Origin: Cololabis saira
Taxonomy: Eukaryota; Chordata; Actinopteri; Beloniformes; Belonidae
DNA: 64,000 nt
Direction of reading: 5' to 3'
NCBI RefSeq assembly: GCF_033807715.1
Contig: NC_084592.1
Coordinates: 29,887,419 to 29,951,418, forward strand
The translations under genes and the position numbers were made by a program. The stretch's first letter is position 1; the number at the start of each line of letters is the position of its first letter. Positions 10,366 to 21,215 of the stretch are shown here, in pieces. A model generated the notes under the pieces. It was given only the letters and a program-made list of their open reading frames with translations, was not told the origin of the DNA and ran no database searches.

Positions 10366-10918
10366 TGGCCCTTTTCGACTAGTACCTACTCAGCGCGCCC
10401 CGGCTCGGGATGGCTTGTCACGCCTCGTACCGCCTCCACCCGCTTTGTCCTCGTTTTTTTTTTTGACACCCAGGTGAGAAGTGGGCGGGTTGGGGTGAAG
10501 CTGCTGTGACGTACTCGATTGCGCAACCCCTTTGTTTGTGTCGGCGCTGATGAGAAATCAGCTGGAGCGGCTGAGAAGAAAACAGAGCGCCTGGCTTTAT
10601 GAACATCTGCACCTCAGAGTTGGATCACCAAACAGACGTTTGCGCTGTATAATAAAATCGCCGCCAGTTGTTCTCGCACTGACTCCCTGCTTCCTGATTT
10701 AAACGTCTGACGGCCCCGCCCTCCGACCAATTAGTGGCGTGGAGGGTGATGACGTCAGATACAGGGCCGACTCAGCACGCTCAGAACCTCGGCAGAAAAG
10801 GTTCAGAAAAAGTATCTACTTGGCCAGCCTTTACCCGTCTCGGCCCGTAGTGGAAAAGCGCAAGACAGGGGCGTGGCAAGTAGAAGCGCACAGAGTAGGT
10901 ACTAGTCGAAAAGGGCCA
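10366..10918. mobile_element. PIF/Harbinger-like MITE, TTA duplication
   Basis: It has perfect 26-bp inverted ends beginning TGGCCCTTTTCGACTAGTAC (10366-10391 and 10893-10918), flanked on both sides by TTA (10363-10365, 10919-10921). A 3-bp TTA/TWA duplication is characteristic of PIF/Harbinger elements. The 553-bp interior has no transposase. It contains CCAAT near 10727 and a full CRE-type TGACGTCA at 10750-10757. Confidence 0.85.
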
Positions 10919-11046
10919 TTAGTTAAGATATCCATCCATTTTATACACCCATTTCATAGTATGTGATTGTATCACATTGCTCCAAGTTAATATAGCATGG
11001 AAATGTTAAAGCTTAATTGTTGTTTTGTCTTAATGTACAAATAAAC

Positions 11047-11200
11047 TAATCCAATCCAATCCACTTTATTTATATAGAACATTTTAAAAAAAACAACAAA
11101 AACAACAAGGTTACCAAAGTGCTGCACAATGAGTAAAGCAAGACATAATAAAATAGTAAAAACTAAAAACAGAGTAAAATAGATAAGAACACATAAAAGC
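11047..11200 (-). mobile_element. LINE-like 3' end with (AATCC)n tail
   Basis: Tandem AATCC units are followed by ACTTTATTTATATAG and AAAGTGCTGCACAATGAG. Read on the minus strand this is the common fish terminus CACTTTGGT...CTATATAAATAAAGTGGATT. It is 5'-truncated. Confidence 0.6.
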
Positions 11201-11385
11201 ACGAAATAAAATCACACCAAACAGACAACAACCAGCCATAACTTTTGAACGGTTTGACATAAAGAGTCGTGGGTGGTGTCATTGGACTCGGTTTTGAGTC
11301 CTTGAACATAATTGGTGAAAATTAGCCCCGCCCCTTCTTCTGATTGGTCGATATTTGATAGTCCCTATTTTCTGCCATAACTTTT

Positions 11386-12736
11386 AATATATATATTTTT
11401 TTTATCCCGGTTTTTTTTCCCCATTTTATCACCCAGTGCTCCTACCTAAGTGACAGTCCTGGGCATTGCCATCTTCTACCAACCCCGGGAGGCCCTGCAC
11501 TGAGCTCAGGTCTCCTCCTTAACCTGAGGAGTGAGCAGGCCGCATCTTTTCACCAGACAGGGTGGGGGTTTCTCCGGCCGGACGTAGCGCGTGGAAGGAT
11601 CACATTATTCCGGCCGGATCCTCCCCACCCCATCTGGCGCCCCGGTTGGCCAGAGGGGGCATGTATAGCTAGGGTTGCCAACCGTCCCGATTTAGGCGGG
11701 ACATCACGCATTTGAGCCAAAATGAGCGCATCCCGCACGGGACGCTCTTTGTCCCGCCGCAGCGGCCGCACGGGTAAAGGGAGGATGCATATATTTTTTC
11801 TCTTTGTGCGCCGCGCATTGTGTCTGTCTGCCTGCCTGCCTGCCCAGCTGAATCCTAAGGACACTAGGACCGCTCAGTATGCAGTGCTCACGTGCTTATG
11901 TGCGTGTGATTCAGTCTCTGTGTGTGTGTATGGGCGTGCGCGCGGTGTGGGTGTGCTGCGTTGGTTTGTGAGGAAGTGAAACGCGTGCCAATATTTACAT
12001 CTAGTCTCGCACGGAAAAATGAGCGCTGCTGCAGGAGCGCTCATTTCTTTCTTCTCAATCAGTCAGGACCAATCTGTCACAGACACCCCTGCTTCCCAAT
12101 GATGGACACTTAAATCTTAAGGAGAGACAGAGATAGGGAGAAGGCAGACACTGTCCGCGGTGCACTTTTTTTGTTGGAAAAAAAAGAAATGTTAAGTTAC
12201 TGTAAAGTTAGTAAGTTTCAAATAAGTAGGCTAGGCAATAACCTAAAACTGTTTGCACAACATGGTTGCACTAGTGGGCCTACGATTTAATTGATTATTC
12301 TTGCTGTTACACTGTTTACATTGTTTTAAACTGTTAAAACACAAAAAAATGAGACAGCAATTGTCATCTTCTTATTTTGCACATTGTGCCAAAAATAAAT
12401 ACATACTTGAACTATAAGTGTCTCACATGTATACCTCAAATACAAAACTGATCAAACTGATCATGAGTTGTTATTACAATCTTGTTACTGTAAGTGTATT
12501 TAGTGTAATACAGTAGCCTAATGTGTTTGTATAGTCTGTTATAGGTATTGTGCCAAAATGCTGTTATTTATGCGTTTTTGACCCCCAAAAACCCCAAAGT
12601 TTTTCGGCGGGCGGCCTGAGTTGCGAGCGGCCGGGAGGTGTCCCTCATTTGCAAATCTGGATGTTGGCAACCCTATGTATAGCCCAGGACTGTGTGCATG
12701 TTTTTGTGAGGGTAGCTCCCATTAGCTACCCAGGGG
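11386..12736 (-). mobile_element. SINE-like retroposon, split by a hAT MITE
   Basis: It is flanked by an exact 15-bp duplication TCTGCCATAACTTTT (11371-11385, 12737-12751). A T-rich left end (a poly(A) tail on the minus strand) precedes a body shared with 31216-31580 (CAGTGACAGTCCTGGGCATT in the second copy, and GGAAGGATCAC). Its 5' end is shorter than in the second copy, which indicates 5' truncation. A hAT MITE occupies 11670-12675. Confidence 0.82.
11670..12675. mobile_element. hAT-type non-autonomous element
   Basis: Inverted ends TAGGGTTGCCAAC / GTTGGCAACCCTA are bounded by the exact 8-bp duplication TGTATAGC (11662-11669 and 12676-12683), the hAT signature. The 1,006-bp interior has GC-rich ends, an AT-rich centre and no transposase frame. 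Confidence 0.9.
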
Positions 12737-13183
12737 TCTGCCATAACTTTTGAATGGTTTGACATAGAGAGTCGTGGGTGGTGTCATCGGACTCGGTTTT
12801 GAGTACTTGACCTTCATTGGCATAAATTAGCCCCACCCCTTCTTCTGATTGGTCGATATTTGATAGATCCTATTTTCTGCCATAACTTTGGAATGGTATG
12901 ACATACAGAATCGTGGGTGGTATCATCGGACTCGGTTTTGACTCCTTCGCCTTAATTGGTGCAAATTAGCCCAGCCCCTTCTTCTGATTGGTCAATATGT
13001 GATAGTTCCTATTTTCTGCAATAACTTTTGAATGGTATGACATAAAGACTTGTGGGTGGTGTCATCCGCTAAATGTCCAGGCCTGAAGACACCTACATGC
13101 AAGTCATACAAGCGCTTCCACTGCAGCACACCTGAACGTGCACAAGGGTGCGAGGGCCCGTTCATCGCTGCTTGCAGCTTTAA

Positions 13184-13445
13184 TTGTCCGTTGCTGTCTG
13201 TGTCTGTCTAGTTTGGTGGCCGATCCGAACCAGACAGTGATGGAAGTGCAGAGAACAGACTGAATGATGGCAGAGTAGAAGGTGATCAGCAGCTGCTGTG
13301 GCAGATTAAACTTCCTGAGCTTCCGCAGGAAGTACAACCTCTGCTGAGCTTCTTCCGGACAGAATTAATGTGGGTGGTCCACTTCAGGTCCCAAGAGATT
13401 GTGGATCCCAGGAACCTGAAGGTGTCTGTGGTGGAGACAGTGTAC
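13184..13445 (-). pseudogene. LINE ORF2 C-terminal fragment (reverse transcriptase end)
   Basis: The minus-strand frame from 13337 reads YFLRKLRKFNLPQQLL and TFYSAIIQSVLCTSIT, followed by VWFGSATKLDRHRQQRTIK. This is the well-conserved end of fish L2-like LINE ORF2. Bases 13445-13338 carry the preceding TFRFLGSTIS-type stretch in a shifted frame. The coding sequence ends abruptly at 13183, where the 139-bp-unit repeat begins. Confidence 0.85.
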
Positions 13446-15098
13446 ACTAAGATGTACACTAATGGTGTTTGTGCAGCTGCAAACGGAGTTTCAATAAAGA
13501 ATCAAAGCAAGAATAGCTTTTTTTGTAGAGGTTTTTAACTTGTTTGTCAATGGCTAGTTGCGAAATAACTCGTAACATATGAGCATACACGTTTCTTGAA
13601 ACCTAAAGTGCATTTTTTCCAGAAACTAAAATGGCCTATGCTCCTGGTTCAGCCAGTGACGAAAGGGGGATGGAGATAATTTTGGAGGATGAGCTTAGGG
13701 GGGAGCTGATGAGGAGATAACTAGCAGCTGACTGTTACTATCATGGGATTTTGAACAAAGTGCAGCACAGCGCTTCAGCTGCACTTCAAAAAGAAGCAGT
13801 TGTGTCTGTGTGCATGGAAGTTTGTGGGTCTTCTTTTGGACTTGAACATTTTAGGGCAAGATGATTGCACACTGTTTATGTTTTATAGCCCATGTGTGTG
13901 AGAGAGAGTCTGTAAAATCGAAAGAAAACGAGAAAGTAAGACATGTCACCAGGGTTGGCAGGTCTGAGCTGTAGACCACAAATGAGGACGCTGACTGACG
14001 GCTTGTCTTTGTTGCCAAGCTTGGCCCAGTATATTTTCTCTCCCTCTTCAAGACTTCAAAACCCGTTTTCACTCTGATGGACAATATGTCCTACTTCTTC
14101 ACAGCAGTCGGCTGCTGTATAATTAAACGTCAAATAACTGTTACCCATCACTTGGTCTGAAAATGTATTATTTGTGGCAAATAGAGCACTAAATCGGAGA
14201 CAGAGAACATTTATTGCATCGTCTATGCTTCAGTTGAGATTGAAAAAGGCCAGACAACTGAATTACATCATACCGTCTTGCAAAGTATTGCAAGCTCAAT
14301 GTCTATCTACATTCCAAGTGAAAGTATAAACTTTGGTTTCCAGAGGGCAATAGCAGGCAGCACAGAAACTTTCCTTATTCCAGTTTTCTGAATTTTAATA
14401 TTGTAAGGTTGTAAATATCTTAAATAGTGATGTGTCATGTGACATTTGAGAAAAAAAGTGATCTAGGCATCACAATCTTTCAATGGAAAAAGAAAGATTA
14501 GATCTTGACCACTCTGGGTCACTTAAGGCATACATATTTCAGGTCAGGTTTCTCAGCCAATCATGTGCCAGCTTGCGGCTTAAATTCCTCACTGGGTCTG
14601 ATGATGAGAACATTATAGACCTGGAGAAATTCAATATATACGTCAATTCCCAAAACAGCAGTTGAGAGAGATTTATACCATTTACTGATCAAATTTCATA
14701 AAAAAAAAGAAATAATATAGAAATAAAGAAAAATAGTTGTATATATGCTTCACTGGGTGACACGATGAGAAAATTGTGGACTTGACTGTGAGTGACCAAA
14801 ATGGTTCAACGTGAGTGAGTTGATGTGTCATTCCCGAGTGTTACTGACTGACTCGAATGCAATGAGTGGTAGACCTAGATGGTAATAATGGTCAATTAGT
14901 TATTCAATTACTGATTGAGTGTGTGAACTTGTAGCTGAAATGCATGAATGGGTGGAGGCACATACAGCTTTTTCAAATGATTCCAACAAATTTATTAGCA
15001 ATTGACCCTTTGTCAAGCCCCCACCTGTCCACTCCCATTGTAAAAACTGGGTTTTACATCACTTCATTTCTAATTAATGTACCAAAGAAAATAAACAG
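13446..15098. other. Sequence without recognisable content
   Basis: Short open frames (13851-14084 minus, 14483-14665 plus) have no recognisable domain. Base composition is ordinary. Confidence 0.45.
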
Positions 15099-15103
15099 CA
15101 ACT

Positions 15104-15435
15104 TGTCAGGGTTTGACACTTCCTGTTTAATTTTGAAGCCTGTGTCGTTGTGTTTAAGTTCTGGTTTGACGTTCCTGTTTCCCATCGGCCCTGATCGTCT
15201 GCACCTGTGTCTCGTTTACCCTTGTGTATATCTGGTTTTGTCTTTCCCTTGCTCTCTGCTGGTACTGTTTGTTCCTGTGTTTTCTGCCCTGGTTTTTGTA
15301 GTGTTTGATTCTTGTATCTTCTTTGTATTCTGCTTGGCAGCGCTTTGGTTTTATTTTTGAAGAATAAATCACCTTTTTGGGAACTCCTGCCTCCTGCTCT
15401 CCTGCATATGGGTCCTACTCCAACCGCACATGACA
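15104..15435 (+). mobile_element. Solo LTR, probably Ty3/Gypsy
   Basis: The LTR starts TGTCAGGGTTTGAC and ends GCACATGACA, flanked by CAACT on both sides (15099-15103, 15436-15440). It has a TATA-like TGTGTATATC near 15222 and AATAAA at 15363-15368. No internal domain remains, as expected after LTR-LTR recombination. A truncated relative lies at 58733-58925. The 5-bp duplication fits Gypsy but does not prove it. Confidence 0.82.
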
Positions 15436-15451
15436 CAACTAGATATAAATG

Positions 15452-15823
15452 AAAAGGAACACTTCGGGTACTGTGTAGCAAGTTTAAAAAAAAAACGATC
15501 TTTTGATTAGTTTAGCTGACAGCATGGTGGAGGGTTGAACTGCAAGTCTGGCCGTCCACATAGCTTTACCAAAGCAGACATTTTTTGTAATTTACCGTTG
15601 GTTTTGAGATTAAATGTATTCCTGTGATTCTCTCTGGGTAGCGGGTGTCACTTTTACAAGTGCCCCAAGTACACCGCTTAACCATTTTAAGATAAATAAA
15701 TAAAACGCTTTCGGGGTTGTAGCTTGCAGCTGAGCCAATTTTGTTTTGCCAGTACGGATCAGATAAAAAAATATGCTGCACCCTTCCTACACTGTGTGCA
15801 GTGTGTTCCGAAGTGTTCCTTTT
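15452..15823. mobile_element. MITE with AAAAGGAACACTTCGG ends
   Basis: Perfect 16-bp inverted ends lie at 15452-15467 and 15808-15823. The interior is 340 bases with A-runs and no coding potential. The flanks are too AT-rich to call a target duplication. Confidence 0.7.
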
Positions 15824-15825
15824 TA

Positions 15826-16739
15826 TTAATACAAAGTTTAAAAAAAAAAAATCAACAAATTTTCATTTTGATACAAGGCAAGTAAAAACCGCTTTTTCCA
15901 TTTGAAAGATTCGTGTTCGTTTGTCTGGTGAACCAAAAGAAAACTAATGGAATAAAATCACAGGTTAATACAACTTTTAATTATGTCAAGCACAAGGTTT
16001 TCCGGCCGGAGGTACACTTCTCTCAAACCACATAGGCAGGAGAGGAATGCACACTGTCGTAATCGATCCAATCTATTTTATACTGAAAAGGGGGTGTTCT
16101 TTACACCTGAATCTCATTGGAGGAGTCAGCTACGGGAAAGAACCCGAACATGTCACCTCCAGCCCTAAACCTCCTTTGATGGTCTCCCACCTGGGGTGTC
16201 AACTCAAATCACAAGACCCCCAATGCTAAAACATCTGTTTCTCCCCATTGTCTTCTCTCAACAAATGGTATGTGTATTTGTAAATTATTTTTATTGGTAG
16301 AGCCAGCGAAGGGGATACCTTAAGGTGTCACCTTTCCCACCGTCTCCTCTCCAACAATACCATGTGTATTGTATTTAACTTCTAATCTAATTTTTTCTAC
16401 CCTTAACCCAGGAGTTGGCTCCGAGTCTTAATCAAAACAAGGTTACTTTGAATATGAAGAGAGAGAGAGCCCAACGGTTATGAATACTTTGAGCTTTAAC
16501 AAATGTATGAAATCCTAACACATTGATGTGAACGAGAGAAACGGCTGTTTTGTCCAACCGGATATTCTGACCCAGATGTAGCAACGGAGAATGATTTTCT
16601 GATTGATCAGTCAGGGACCAATCAGAAGGCTGATCAATTGGGATGTCAATCTATGCATCATTTGTTCTTTCTACTTTCAACTGTCAATCAAAAATTAAAA
16701 AAATTAAAAGTGATTTTTTTTATTTTGTTTTTTAATATG
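15826..16739. other. Sequence without recognisable gene
   Basis: It contains a short stem TTCCGGCCGGAG (16001) and a repeat of TGATCAGTCAGGGACCAATC type (near 16600). I could not assign it. Confidence 0.4.
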
Positions 16740-16860
16740 ACACAAAAAACTAAAAATGCACAGTTTTTCATATTTCAATTTTAGACTTGAATCAAAATTA
16801 ATAATAAAAAAAAAAAATGGCCACAGCACTGAATTTGATTTTAATATTTAATTGGCCGGG
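16740..16860. repeat. AT-rich segment shared with the Harbinger element
   Basis: GTTTTTCATATTTCAATTTT and CTGAATTTGATTTTAATATT also occur, in the same order and spacing, at about 52010-52100, inside the Myb-like frame of the Harbinger element. The segment has inverted A/T runs and may be a small dispersed repeat. Confidence 0.65.
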
Positions 16861-16905
16861 TTTACATGACCCAGAAATGGGTTTGAGCGTGTCAGTTTGG
16901 GTAGC

Positions 16906-17115
16906 ATGCGGTACTGGATCAAGGACTTATTCAGCAGCGGTTTGACACACGCCAAAATCTCCTGCAAGTTGCAGCAGATCCTGCAATGTTCGGAAATGAG
17001 CATCAGAAGATTCTGTGCTCGGCATTATCTGAGGAGAAAAAGACTTACGTCAGACGCAGAAGGTCTGGTAAAAGTTGGACAGATATTCACAGATTCCCAC
17101 TTCTGCGGTCAATAA
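16906..17115 (+). pseudogene. Short helix-turn-helix-like fragment, family uncertain
   Basis: The frame reads YWIKDLFSSGLTHAKISCKL then MSIRRFCARHYLRRKRL. This pattern (short helix, S/D-G-L turn, recognition helix followed by basic residues) is common at the N-terminus of fish transposon-encoded integrase-like proteins. Only about 70 codons remain, and nothing follows after the stop at 17113. It could be chance. Confidence 0.3.
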
Positions 17116-17278
17116 CTCCTAAATAAAGAGATGTAAACGCATGAATGTTTCCTCTGTCCAACCACTGAAACATAGACAACAAGCTGGTGGCGATTGGGAT
17201 AAATTAGGTGAAACAAAGCTAATTTTGCCTCATTTATTTACTTTAACTGCCACCAAAGCCTATTGTTAGAAAAATGTA

Positions 17279-17839
17279 CCGTATTTTCGCGACCATAAGG
17301 CGCACATAAAATTATTATTTTTTCGTCGTCATTTACTGTTACTGTTGTGCTTGCCTGCCACGCTGATGGACAGAAACTGCCGCCGATGGTGAGTTTTAAA
17401 AGAAAAACGTTGCCTAAAGAGACTTTTCCAGCCAGTCATTATAAAGGCAAATGAAAAGGGCTGGATGGATGAAGAGATGATCGAGTGGCTGAGGCAGGTT
17501 TATGTGCGGGAACCCGGTGGTTTTTTTAAATTCTTTAATGCGGAAACAGAAGATGAAGTCTTTGAAGGGTTTGATTGATGTGAAAAGTGAAATAAAATAT
17601 CAAACTAAGTTTTGCTCCCGCTCTATTTTTAAATAAGCACACTTGTGTGTGTGTTCTTCAGCGCGTGTGTGTTTTGCGGCGCGCGTGTGTGTTTTGCGGC
17701 GCGCGTGTGTGCAGCTCCGTGTCTGTAGACTGCGCCTTTTGGGTCGGTGCGCCGTATGTGTGTTTTAAATCCAAAAATTACACACAAAACTGAGGGTGCG
17801 CCTTTTCACACGGTGCGCCGAATGGTCGTGAAAATACGG
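17279..17839 (+). mobile_element. pogo/Tigger-like element with transposase remnant
   Basis: Inverted ends CCGTATTTTCGCGACCAT / ATGGTCGTGAAAATACGG (one mismatch) are flanked by TA on both sides (17277-17278, 17840-17841), as for Tc1/mariner-pogo. Inside, near 17454-17530, one frame reads KGWMDEEMIEWLRQVY then REPGGFFK, closely resembling the DDE region of Tigger/jerky transposases (KGWM..E.M..WL). The rest of the gene is deleted. Two tandem copies of GTGTTTTGCGGCGCGCGTGT lie at about 17667-17710. Confidence 0.85.
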
Positions 17840-17841
17840 TA

Positions 17842-20800
17842 CTGTATCACATCTCTTACCCTTCCTTGACTCTAAAGATTTTGTGACAAATACAGTGTTT
17901 TGGAGTTAAGCAAGGTCAGTCAGCATCTATGCTACCTGCAAAATAAAGGTCATGATAAAAACTGCAGCATACAGTCATAGTTAAAAATGTTTTTCTTCAT
18001 TGACTTAGAAAAAAATGACTGAAGGCTTTCCTCTGTGGAGAAGCTGGTTTATATGTCGTTGAACATACTAGCTTTAGCCATATTTAAATTGCAAATAGCT
18101 CCACTGGTGGTACTTTCTTGAGTGGCATGAATGGAAATAAATGGCTGGAGAAAGAGACAATTTTCCACAATTGATATTTACTCTGCTCTGCAGCTGAAGT
18201 AAGGTGAAATAACTCAGATCACACAAGGATTTCTCAAAATAGGATTTGGTTACTAGGAGCTGAGGAAGATGGATTTTGCCATGACTGTTATCTTGACTGT
18301 ATTATAAACTTAAGTTCACACTAAATTATGACCTTAAGTTTGTGTCTGTGTGTGTGTTTGATCATTTCATGGCACCATTTACTAATTCAAAGACAATAAA
18401 TCAATAAAGTCAGGCAACTGCTAAATGTCTAATGGCTCATGTTTTGAATTGTTCTTTGTAACCCTTGCCTTTGGATGGCTTAACTCTACACCTGACTTTA
18501 TGTCCCAACCCAATCAGCTGGGTCAAGCCCATAACCCAACTCATGACTCCTAACAACCCATGGGTGGGGGGGCCATATTTGACCCATCCAGAGGATTGGA
18601 AAATAGCCCTGAAAGCTGCATCAAGGTAAAAAGTTAATTTAGAAATAATTACAGTCTGGTACCTTCAGCATCTGAAGCCAAGAAACATCTCAGACTTTAT
18701 TTCTTAACCCTCCATAGGAAAGTCGCTGAAATACTTGACATTTGAAAATTTCAATATTAAAGTATATTAATTATGAATATTAATATTCAAACTTTTTTTG
18801 TAATAACCATAGACTATTGTGCTACTGATGTGACCAAATATGGTCACCTGCCCTGTAAAGGGTTAAATATGTTTTCATCATGAGTCTACTAGGGCTTACA
18901 TTTTCTGCTCAAAAGACTTATAAATTCTTCTGGATTAAAAGTTGACTGCTATCATCATTAAATATATTACCATGTGCATCAGTTAACTTCCCCCTGTGGT
19001 CCTGCCACACTCACAGGGCTCCTCAGAAGTCCTGTGGTCACATGTTTCAATGCTTTTTACACCCAAAAAACCTACTGTAAGTTACACTTTTCCTACACAC
19101 AAACTAGAATTTACATAAGAAAAATCAGCAGCGAGTATTTTTCAGACTATAAAGCCTTATGGTCTATGTATAATCGATCTCTGGCCTAGGTTGTTAAGTG
19201 AAAATGGGACAAAGAAGAAAGAAACCCAAACAAACAAAAAATCATGGAACACTACAATCCTATGTCCTCTTCCTCCAGCGTCATTTAAGCTCACTTTCAC
19301 CCTTCTTCATGATTCATTCAGTTTACCTCATATCATTAATAAGTCTGTTTAAGTAGCATGAGAAATCTGTCTCTCACATGCCTTATGATGTCTTTTGCTC
19401 ACCGTTGGCCCACTTTCTGCTGCTCTTAAAATCCCACTGCTTCCCCAATTACGTCACTCCCAATATCTGTACATATGCCTAATTAATGGGTACTGATTAG
19501 ACCGGAGACTAGATGCCAAAACTCAAGTGTTTTAAAATTAAGAAGACTTAATTGCAAGAGCTGACTAGCTGAAATACTCTTATTTAATTGTGCGTACTAC
19601 GAGTGATTGGAGTGCTAAACAGTGATGCATAAGGATGGCCATTCTGGTGGGATTGGCAGACCTTACTGATGTGACTTTAAGAAAATAAACACAATACTGG
19701 TCTTGTGCTCATTGCTAGTACGTAGTATGCCACTGTAAAAATAAATATGGTACAACACAACTGGAAGCTAACACATGACCACTCTACGCAGCTTCCAATG
19801 CAGTGACCTGTTTTGCAAAACGGGATATAGTATGTGAGAGACTGGTCAGTTTTGCCCTAGAAATGTTCCCCGCCATATCAAACCATACCAGTACTTCTCG
19901 CATACTGCAGATGGTGCAGTTGTTTGCATACTGGATACTATGTAGTACATTTGGACTAAATCCGTACAGACTAGTCTAATATGGTATGTAGTATGTACTT
20001 TTGTTAAATATTTCCCCCGTTTTTGTGTCATCTGTGATTTCTGGACCAAGACCACCAAATAAAGACAGATTTAGTTTTTTCTACTTCAAATATACCCATC
20101 TCAACTTTAAAAGATTTAAAGATACTCTTTTTGCCTGTTACTTTTATCGTTGTCTGTTTACTTGTATTGCAAATACCTCTTATATAAAAAACTGAGTAAG
20201 AGAGTCTCTGCATCTGTGTATAGTAAAGATGGAAGGAGCTCTCAGTCTTTTAAATTTAAGCGTTTAAGCGAACCGTGTGTACACACTGTTTTCCTAAATA
20301 AAGCAACACAAATGCATTTAAAGATCATTGAGTTCCTGTGTTCACAATTTAAAACAATACAGAATTTTATGGATCTGGTTCTTGGTCTGACAAGATACAT
20401 GTGCAGCTGTACATTCACTATCATTCAGAACAATCATTTATCTTGCAAATACAGCTGGAACAGAGAGGATCCGTTTCTCCAGACTCCCTCGATAAATGTT
20501 TGCATTCAGAAATCCTAGACCAATCATACTGTACCACATTTTACACTACACGGTTCATGAGACCCAATTCTGGTGTCTTCCTCTCAATTGGCACAGACCA
20601 CATATGACCAGTATATGTATATGCAGTAAAAAAAAAATCATGCTTTTCAATATTCTAACATCAGTTTCAGGCCTCATATCAGATGTGTGCATTTGTGTTT
20701 ACCATTAAAGCAGACTCATGAGACTTTCCATGTTAATATGACTCATAAATCCTTGAAAATGTGACATTTGCAAATTATGTAAACACAGGTGGACAAGCTC

Positions 20801-21055
20801 TCATTTTCCCCTCAGTTTTAAAATATGGCAGATCCTTTGCTAAGGCTTCAGAAAGGAATGAATTGTAAACTATCATCTGTTGAGTTTTTCACACATATTC
20901 TTTCATCATCTACCCTCCCTACCAGATTTTAAAGATTAAATTTGTGATGTTTCAAATTGGACCTGATGTAAAATATCCAGCACACTTCGAAAAGGTGCAC
21001 CTGCAAGTAATCATAACTGGATATTTGGAAAATGTTTTTTATTTTTTAAGAGTTT
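17842..21055. other. AT-rich sequence, no gene recognised
   Basis: More than 3 kb without a domain-bearing open frame. Short frames near 20001-20708 overlap on both strands without homology that I recognise. A region near 19880-20000 is rich in GTATGTAGTATG/CATACTG motifs, as in some MITEs, but I could not pair ends. Confidence 0.45.
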
Positions 21056-21215
21056 TTGTGGCTCTAGTGGCCTTTATCTTACAGTTGCTACTCAGGAAAC
21101 TTTGGTAGAAAGAAGGGGGGATACACAGTAAAGAGCAACAGGCCCGGATTTGAACCTGTGCAAGCTCTGGAAATTGTGTGCCTGCTCAAACCACTGAGCT
21201 ATCGGGGGCCCCAAT
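21056..21215 (-). mobile_element. tRNA-derived SINE of a second family
   Basis: On the minus strand it reads GGGGCCCCCGATAGCTCAGT then GGTTTGAGCAGG (box A-like) and GGTTCAAATCC (box B, 21146-21156). A non-tRNA body rich in purines follows. The head resembles a tRNA but lacks a full cloverleaf, so it is a SINE rather than a tRNA gene. A related copy is at 54230. Confidence 0.7.

Larger units (their letters stand above)
11236..13183 (-). repeat. Interspersed repeat of 139-bp units (interrupted)
   Basis: On the minus strand it starts AAAGCTGCAAGCAGCGATGA and GGGCCCTCGCACCC, then has tandem units around the phrase GGACTCGGTTTTGAG (plus strand). The units at 12740, 12879 and 13018 give a 139-bp period. 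One unit (11236-11385) is separated from the rest by a retroposon with a 15-bp target duplication. Other copies lie at 51270 and 59340. It encodes nothing visible. I cannot name the family. Confidence 0.8.

Noticed and set aside
12740..13080. Regularly spaced repeats suggestive of an array
   Set aside because: The 139-bp units are contiguous with no spacers and belong to a eukaryotic interspersed repeat, so it is not a CRISPR array.
14944..15360. 138-codon hydrophobic frame that looks like a membrane protein
   Set aside because: Most of it lies in the solo LTR, whose T-rich sequence gives Leu/Phe/Val codons.
21140..21212. Possible tRNA gene on the minus strand
   Set aside because: Box A and box B are present but the stems do not close and a SINE body follows; a second copy lacks the head.
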